The notes under the pieces were generated by a model. It was given only the letters and a program-made list of their open reading frames with translations. It did no database searches and had not been told where the DNA came from. The position numbers were made by a program, and so were the translations under genes. Shown piece after piece: positions 57,359-64,000 of a DNA stretch of 64,000 nucleotides. Source of the DNA: Helianthus annuus (lineage: Eukaryota > Streptophyta > Magnoliopsida > Asterales > Asteraceae); NCBI RefSeq assembly GCF_002127325.2, contig NC_035433.2, positions 15,922,611 to 15,986,610 of the forward strand, written 5' to 3'. Each line of letters begins with the position of its first letter. Position 1 is the stretch's first letter.

Positions 57359-58764
57359 ATGGCAAGGCAGACAAGATCCAGCTCCGGCGATTCTGCTCCC
57401 ACGTTTATCCACCAGAATATTCTCCAAGATCCAGAGAAAGAAATATGCACCTTTGATAGTGCACACTTGTCAGCCCTTAAAACCTCCGGCATCTTCCCGA
57501 AAGGGACGGTGTTCCGGCCATTTGATCGGGAAATCCGATCAGATATGGTTTCCGACGAGTGGATGTGCTTTAATGCTTTTCCTTTTACCTTAGGGTTGCA
57601 ATTTCCTTTCTCGGACTTTATCACCGAGTTCTTTAATGTTACCAAAATCTGCTTTAGTCAGACAATGCCAATGCTTTGGCGAGTCCTGTCTATTCTTGAT
57701 CAAATCAAGAATAACCATATCCCTGATCTTTCTGTTCATGACCTTCCTTTAGCATACCGGCTTAGATGTCATGGCTCTTGTCGATTTTTGTTTTATTCTA
57801 CTTCCAGCGACCCATTATTCCTCCGAGCCACCAGGAATGAAGAGGAATGGAAATCCAAATTCTTTTTTGTAAAAAGAGATTCAATCCCTGGTGGAACGGA
57901 TTATCCGGTGAAATGGTTGAAAAAGGGTAGGACCTAGGGTTTTAGGATGATCCGTCTTATATCCTGCCGCATATCTTGAACTGACTTTGTTGTTTTCTTG
58001 TACACAGCTGATTTTAGGAAGCTTGCACCTCCCCTTGCTGAATCACAGAAGAGGATTGACGCTATCAGACTTCTTCCCGAAGCTGAAAGAAGTTTTAACC
58101 CGTCTCCACCATCTCCAAGCCCTCTTTCCAGTGTAAACATGTCTGGTAAGGATCCTGTTCGATATCCTGCATACATGCTTTTATTTGAAATATTTAGGAA
58201 AGAATTTTACTCCATGTATGCAGATTCCAGCAAAGTTCCGATCCTCCTTGACGAGCTTGACGAGCTTGACAGTTATCCTACTCCAGTCATGGTCAAGAAA
58301 GAGACCCCTGCTGCCACCAGCTCCAAGCCGCTTCCGGCTCCCAAGGCTAATCCGAGGACCCGTGCTTCCACCGCAAAAAAGAGGAAGGGCTCTGAAGTTA
58401 GTGCTCCAGGCTCCGAAAGGTTCTCCTATGACGAGCTCAGCTTTACCGATTCCTTGGAACCGATGACATCCTTCCTAAACAAGGTAATATCCTGGCACTA
58501 CATCCTGCATAATATCCTGATAGAATATCCTGATAGGATATTCTGGTTAGCGAATATTAACTTATACCTGAATTTAACTTACAGGGCCTCCAACATTTGC
58601 TCCAGCTTTACAACGATGCCTGCGGTACTGCTGCACTCCATGAAGCTAGGATCAAGCAGCTTGAAACTACCGTCGCTGACCAAGGCGCCATTGCTGAAGC
58701 AATGACTTGGCACTACGAGGACAAGTTGAAGAAGGTCACCCAGGATGCTGAGGTCAAGCTGGCT
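57359..58764 (+). pseudogene. Antisense gene of the second Tat element, 3 exons, cut off by an LTR
   Basis: Exons 57359-57926, 58008-58483 and 58585-58764 (truncated). Exon 1 is 568 bp, the same as in the first Tat element, and ends in the same phase (G/CT). It aligns throughout (SDMVSDEWMCFNAFPFTLGL; FSQTMPMLWRVLSILDQIKN; KFFFVKRDSIPGG). Exon 2 corresponds to exons 2+3 of the other gene without the intervening intron; it ends in a Lys-rich segment (TAKKRKGSEV). Exon 3 begins the coiled coil and is interrupted by the chromovirus LTR at 58765. The visible frame has no stop, so the gene was open until that insertion. It lies opposite to its own element, beside the 3' LTR. Confidence 0.75.
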
Positions 58765-59974
58765 TGTCACACCCCGGCCGCGTGTAACATGCAACCGCGG
58801 CGGAAACGCCGGGGAGTGTCGTGGACAGAATTAAATTGTTTCATAACCATGGCATACAAGTTGTATTTTATTTATAAACAAAGGTGTTACATTGTCTTAG
58901 AAAGAGAGTACAGAAATCAAAACATAATTAAACTAGTCTAGCTTCGTTTTTAGGCTCTAAGGCACAGGTCCGCCCTAGAATCATGATCATCGCCCTATGG
59001 AATAGCTCCTGAAAACACATGTGAAAATAGGTACGTCAGCATAAAAATGCCTGTGAGATACATAGGTTTTGTGAAAATGGGATTCATGACTTGAGTTTTA
59101 AAGAATGTTTAATAACAGTCAGTCATGAACCTTGTAATTTGTTTTGCTTTGTAAATCATTTGAAAAACGATAACATCAAATGATATGTATAGATAAGTGC
59201 AAGGTTAAATGAATAATCAAGTAAAATGAGTTGAATAAGATAAGTTGTTTGTGAAAATAATGTCTTGTGAAGAATATGTTACTTATGTAAAGTGTAATGT
59301 GTCTAAACTGAAATGACTTTGATAACGCCACGATATGTAATATTAAACAAACATTTATATGTAGGAAGTACCAGCGGCGTATCCACCATGTTTGTATCAT
59401 ATTACATACGCCACGTTACTTAAATCATTTACCCAAACCAATCCACCATGTGAGTTGTTCATATGTAAACCAAATGTCAAGTGTTATTGTAAATCATGTC
59501 AAATGTTTATGTTCAAATGTAAACCACCAAATGTATATGTCAATGTCGACGTGTTTATGTTCAATGTAAATCAGGTAATGTGTAATCCCAAAATGTATCA
59601 TGTATGGTAAGCGAAATGTATCATCTTAAACCATATGCACAAAACAAGTCGTTGAAGTAAAACGTGGTTTAAATCAACGTTATGTTCTGCGGAAAATGCA
59701 TGCTCAATTGATAATAACATTTATACGGTATTGTAAACTATGCATACATACAAGCCTTGAGACTGCGGCGATAAACCCTTAAACAAATTAAAGGTTTATC
59801 TAAGTTATGTATATCGAATTCGGTCATTCCTTCCAGTCCTATCAAACCCAGGACTTCAGGAATGGGAGTTGTCAATTCCTATGGTACCACTACCTACTAA
59901 CGAACGGCGTGATCAATGTTAATGAATGTATTGTCCCATGTTAAACAAACCAAATGTCATAACAAAATGAAGGC

Positions 59975-60188
59975 ATGTGCCCATATGCTGAGTAAACATA
60001 TGCAGCAGAAATGTTCATGTAAATCAATGTGTCCATATGCTGAGTAAACATATGCAACAGAAATGTTTATGTAAATCAATGTGTCCATATGCTGAGTAAA
60101 CATATGCAACAGAAATGTTCATGTAAATCAATGTGTCCATATGCTGAGTAAACATATGCAACAGAAATGTTTATGTAAATCAATGTAC
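59975..60188 (-). repeat. About 52-bp tandem repeat in the chromovirus LTR, four copies
   Basis: The unit contains CATATGCTGAGTAAACATAT and AGAAATGTTCATGTAAATCA, with one or two changes between copies. Confidence 0.85.
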
Positions 60189-61249
60189 TAAGTACGCACA
60201 CAATGGGCATACATAGCATAAAATGTAATGAAATCGTGTACTATAATGTACTAACAACATAGCAGGCATATGATGTGAAAACATGGAAAGCATGAATGTA
60301 ACAGGTAGGCACATGTGTTTCACCCCAAAACAGTTGGAAAACAGTAAAAGAGGGGTTCTATGTACTCACCTGAGGTTGCTTTGTTGTTCTTGTGAAATAA
60401 CTAGGTAATGCGAGAGGTCACGGAATATCAACGGCACCTAATTGGTAGCTATGTTAATATACCGGACCAAATCGGAAGGATCGGACAGTACGCGGGTTCG
60501 TAAACCAAACGAGTATGGAGACTCGTGTAATATGGCTTAACAAAGCCCACATACTAAAATGAAACCTAATCTAAGTGCTTACGGTCCATCACGACCCGTT
60601 TAGGTAGCTTATGCTACCCTAACGTGTCGTTCGCGTAGAACGCGCTCGGAACGCCTAACATCGTGACCACAAGGTATAACCTCGGAAGGTTATAGCTATG
60701 GTCACCTAATATGTTTGGTCGGATCCTAATGACCGACCAAAAGGGTCGGGTTCGAAAGCATAAGCGATGGTTTAGATCGCTTACCTTACGACCCTATATA
60801 AGCACTAAACTAAAAGTGACGAGCTAAGCATGTTAGAACATGCTTAACTAAGTTTAGAAACAGGTTTGACATCAAAACAAACGGCTTTGATGCCCACGAG
60901 TAGTTTGGTTACAAAATATGCAAGAATGCACATTTTGGCCGAAACTACGACTCGTCACCGAGCCTAGATAGCGTGGTGATCAGTAGGTATGGTCACTACG
61001 GACCATGACCATCGTGATCACGCTCACGTTATGAAGTTCCATGAACTTCGCATCGACCATAAGCTGGTCAATGCAGAAAGTCAACAAAACGTTGACTTTC
61101 GGACTCGAAAAGCGAATAAAAGAGCGAAAGAAGACTTACGGAGGGTCCCCGAGTGCTAATCAAGATCCAATAGCTCAGGTATGAAGCATAAGCATCAACT
61201 TAGAGCATTTAGATCTGATTTGTGGGTTTTTACACAAAAAAGGGGGGGG

Positions 61250-61261
61250 GGTATTTATAGG
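61250..61261 (-). promoter_or_regulatory. TATA box of the chromovirus LTR
   Basis: The minus strand reads CCTATAAATACC just before a C-run, the only strong TATA box seen in the LTR in element orientation. Confidence 0.5.
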
Positions 61262-62335
61262 AAAGGTGGAACCGTTAGGATCGTTTTATCGAATAACGTG
61301 CTTTGATCTCGTGCGTACACGTGTCCAGGGGTTAGATTCAGTGTATTTGACCCTTGGCCCTTCATTTGGGTGAAAAGGCATCGCCCTTTGATCGAACGAA
61401 AGGCCAGATTCTGCATTAAATGCAAAATCTTCTGTCTGACAGTCTCACGCGCCCCGCCTCAAGTTTTGGGCAATCCTTACGCGGGTCGCCTGAAGTCCTC
61501 TGATCTGCCCACTTGCAGAATTTACACTTTTGGCCCCTGTTGCGTTTTTAAGCCATTTCCAGCCCTTTTAAGACCTGAAAGGTCATCTTTAAGGCCCTAA
61601 AATGATGCCTAAACATTGTGGACATGAAACATGCCCAAAAATATGTCGGATGTCGGTTCGTTTGGCCGTACGATCGCGATGTTCGCTTAATTACGACGGA
61701 ATGCGCATAAGCGTGAAAGACGATCCAAATGACGCGACGAATGGATTTTTCTCATGCCAAATACTAAGGCATAATATAAGGATGCTTACATAAATGTTTG
61801 GATGTCCGGATGTATTCAGAACGTAAGTTATGCGCAAAAGTGCAAACTTAGGCACTTTTTGACACTTTTAGTCCCTGAATGATCCAAAAGTTTGTTTTAG
61901 CATACCAGACTTCTCAAAGCCTATTTCTAAGCTATGTAAAGGATATTTATGGTATGTTTAACTTATGGACATGTTCCGGAATGTTCGTTACAGTTCAAAT
62001 TGGCATACTTTCGCAGTTTGTCAAGTTTAGTCCCTGTAAGCGAATTAACTTGTTTTTGCTATACCAAAGCCTTCAAAACTTATTTCTAAGTTATGTAAAG
62101 GTTATTTAAGGTATGTTGAGTATATGTTGATGTTCCGGAGTATTTGTCGCATTAAACTGAGTACGTTTACGCACCAGTTTGCGTATAATGCTCCAGAAAG
62201 CGATGTAGAGTTTGGAATTGAATAAAAGTCAAAACATGAAAAATGTAAAACACAATGAAACAAACATTGGGATCAAATTACATTATTTTATTGATAATTG
62301 AACTGTTCATGATGATTACAGGCACAAATGTTACA

Positions 62336-62352
62336 GTCTCCCCTACTTGTGG
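62336..62352 (-). other. Chromovirus polypurine tract
   Basis: Minus strand CCACAAGTAGGGGAGAC directly before the LTR's TGTAACA. Confidence 0.8.
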
Positions 62353-62369
62353 AAATTTCGTCCCGAAAT

Positions 62370-64000
62370 TTATTTAGAGGAAACTGATTGAAAAAGATGC
62401 GGATATTTTGCCTTCATTTGGTCTTCACGTTCCCAAGTAAACTCGGGTCCACGCTTAGATTCCCAACGAACCTTGACCAAAGGAATGCGCTTGCGTTTGA
62501 GCCACTTGACTTCACGTTCCATGATTTCTACCGGTTTCTCAACAAATTTTAGTGTTTCATCAACACGAATTTCGTCAAGCGGTATGTGGAGGTTTTCATC
62601 AGCTAAACACCTCTTGAGATTGGATACGTGAAAGGTTGGATGAACATTTCCAAGTTCAGGAGGTAACTCAAGTCTGTAGGCTACCTTACCGATTCTTTCG
62701 ACGATCTTGAATGGTCCAACATATCTAGGTGCAAGTTTTCCTTTCTTTCCGAATCTGATCACACCTTTCCAAGGTGAGACCTTAAGTAATACACGATCAC
62801 CGACTTGAAAATCCAAGGGTTTGCGTTTTAGGTCCGCGTAACTCTTTTGACGGCTTCTAGCTGTCTGAAGGTTATCACGAACTTTCTTTACCTTTTCTGT
62901 TGTCTCTAAAATGAGGGCAGGTCCAGTAAGTTGAGCCTCGCCAATCTCATTCCAGCAGACTGGTGAACGACATTTTCGACCATAGAGAGCCTCGAAAGGA
63001 GCCATGTTGATGCTGGAGTGATAACTGTTGTTGTAGGAGAATTCAATCAATGGAAGATGTGAATCCCAACTACCACCAAAGTCTATCACACAAGCTCTAA
63101 GCATATCCTCCAGTGTCTGGATTGTTCTTTCAGATTGACCATCCGTTTGCGGATGATAAGCTGTGCTTAAATTGAGTTGAGACCCCATAGCAGATTGCAT
63201 GGTTCTCCAAAAATGAGAAGTGAAACGAGCATCTCTGTCAGAAATGATGCTCAAAGGAACACCATGTCTAGCTACAATTTCATCTACGTAGATTTGAGCA
63301 AGTCTGTCAGCTGAATAATCCTCACGGATTGGCAAGAAATGTGCTGACTTGGTAAGACGATCAACGACTACCCAGATGGCATCGTGACCTTTCTTTGTGC
63401 GCGGGAGTTTAGTAATGAGATCCATAGTAATGTTTTCCCATTTCCAAACTGGGATCTCCGGTTGTTCCAATAAACCAGAAGGACGCTGATGTTCTGCCTT
63501 AACCTTAAGACAAGTAAGGCATTTAGATACGTATAAGGCAATGTCTTTCTTCATACCAGGCCACCAATACTGAATACGAAGATCCTTATACATCTTATCT
63601 GAGCCAGGATGAATGGAATAACGAGACTTATGGGCTTCATCCATAAGCAAGGTACGAAGATCATCTTGGCTTGGGACCCACAAACGGTCCATGAAATAGT
63701 ACGATTCATTGTCTTTCAGTTCAAGAGCAGGTATTATGTGATAAGGAAATTCCTTATCCATTAAACCTTGTGAAACACAGGCTTGTTGAGCCTGAGAAAT
63801 ACGGGCTTGGATATCGGTTTGAACAACAGATTGGACACGTACACAATGAAGCTTAATACGTTCCTTGCGACTCAATGCATCGGCTACGACATTCGCCTTA
63901 CCAGGATGGTAGCGAATCTCGCAGTCGTAGTCGTTTAGAAGTTCAACCCAACGTCGTTGTCTCATGTTGAGCTCTTTTTGATTGAAGATATGTTGAAGAC
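62370..64000 (-). CDS. Chromovirus pol C-terminal part: RNase H end, integrase, chromodomain
   Basis: Integrates element DNA; the chromodomain directs insertion to particular chromatin. The frame enters from the right edge ([35 protein letters not shown], RNase H end). Integrase follows with a zinc motif ([11 protein letters not shown] ... CLTCLKVK), active-site regions [17 protein letters not shown] and [27 protein letters not shown] core and a C-terminal chromodomain ([34 protein letters not shown]) close it, ending at 62370. About 540 codons, uninterrupted in the window; the RT and gag are off the right edge. Motifs fit the Tekay/Del chromovirus branch. An open frame suggests a recent insertion. 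Confidence 0.93.
   Translation of the reverse strand, partial: LQHIFNQKELNMRQRRWVELLNDYDCEIRYHPGKANVVADALSRKERIKLHCVRVQSVVQTDIQARISQAQQACVSQGLMDKEFPYHIIPALELKDNESYYFMDRLWVPSQDDLRTLLMDEAHKSRYSIHPGSDKMYKDLRIQYWWPGMKKDIALYVSKCLTCLKVKAEHQRPSGLLEQPEIPVWKWENITMDLITKLPRTKKGHDAIWVVVDRLTKSAHFLPIREDYSADRLAQIYVDEIVARHGVPLSIISDRDARFTSHFWRTMQSAMGSQLNLSTAYHPQTDGQSERTIQTLEDMLRACVIDFGGSWDSHLPLIEFSYNNSYHSSINMAPFEALYGRKCRSPVCWNEIGEAQLTGPALILETTEKVKKVRDNLQTARSRQKSYADLKRKPLDFQVGDRVLLKVSPWKGVIRFGKKGKLAPRYVGPFKIVERIGKVAYRLELPPELGNVHPTFHVSNLKRCLADENLHIPLDEIRVDETLKFVEKPVEIMEREVKWLKRKRIPLVKVRWESKRGPEFTWEREDQMKAKYPHLFQSVSSK

Larger units (their letters stand above)
58765..62335 (-). mobile_element. 3' LTR of a Ty3/gypsy chromovirus (minus), 3.57 kb
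   Basis: Plus-strand TGTCACACCCCGG to GTTACA, bounded by TG/CA. A polypurine tract adjoins at 62336-62352, and it interrupts the Tat antisense gene. Very long LTRs fit the Tekay/Del branch. The outer end carries a GC-rich partly palindromic stretch (CCGGCCGCG, CCGCGGCGG). The target duplication partner is outside the window. Confidence 0.85.

Overview
This is a plant nuclear window, almost certainly a eudicot. It holds an intron-bearing host gene whose encoded protein matches the plant signal peptidase subunit, buried in nested LTR retrotransposons, Mutator-, hAT- and PIF-type DNA elements, Helitrons, a LINE, a SINE and many (TA)n-targeted foldback elements. The repeat style recalls Asteraceae, but that is an impression from memory. 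There is no prokaryotic, organellar or rRNA content.

Layout. 1-2329: 5' part of a minus-strand LTR element with a Copia-type gag. 2691-4732: dead, 5'-truncated LINE. 5762-12491: a Mutator-like element (exact 9-bp target duplication) holding a PIF/Harbinger-like element, which holds a Helitron and (TA)n-inserted MITEs. 12575-13107: a Mutator-type MITE. 13526-25618 (minus): the one intact host gene, a six-exon, 167-aa signal peptidase complex subunit 3 (SPCS3). Two Mutator-like elements lie in its intron 5. Intron 4 is swollen to 7.6 kb by a Mutator-like element containing a hAT element, which in turn contains a Copia element and a second hAT element. 25783-35116: another Mutator-like element, starting 165 bp upstream of the SPCS3 start codon and carrying a complete gag-only LTR element. 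36134-40552: a chain of a SINE and five foldback elements, each seated in a (TA)n tract. 41094-56457: remains of a Helitron that carries a neutral invertase/UDP-glycosyltransferase chimera and is split by a Ty3/gypsy Tat-lineage array (LTR-internal-LTR-deleted internal-LTR, 41292-55262). 56458-58764: the 3' end of a second, diverged Tat element in minus orientation. 58765-64000: a long LTR and the 3' half of pol of a minus-strand chromovirus.

How the parts work together. Only SPCS3 looks like a cellular gene with a conserved function: ER signal-peptide cleavage. The most unusual retroelement cargo is a spliced gene lying antisense to the Tat element, just inside its 3' LTR. Four exons reconstruct to exactly 450 codons. 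The second Tat element carries a homologue whose first exon has the same length (568 bp) and the same splice phase. Most other coding regions are broken by nonsense changes or frameshifts. Boundaries rest on target-site duplications, terminal repeats, primer binding sites and reading frames read by eye. No database search was run.
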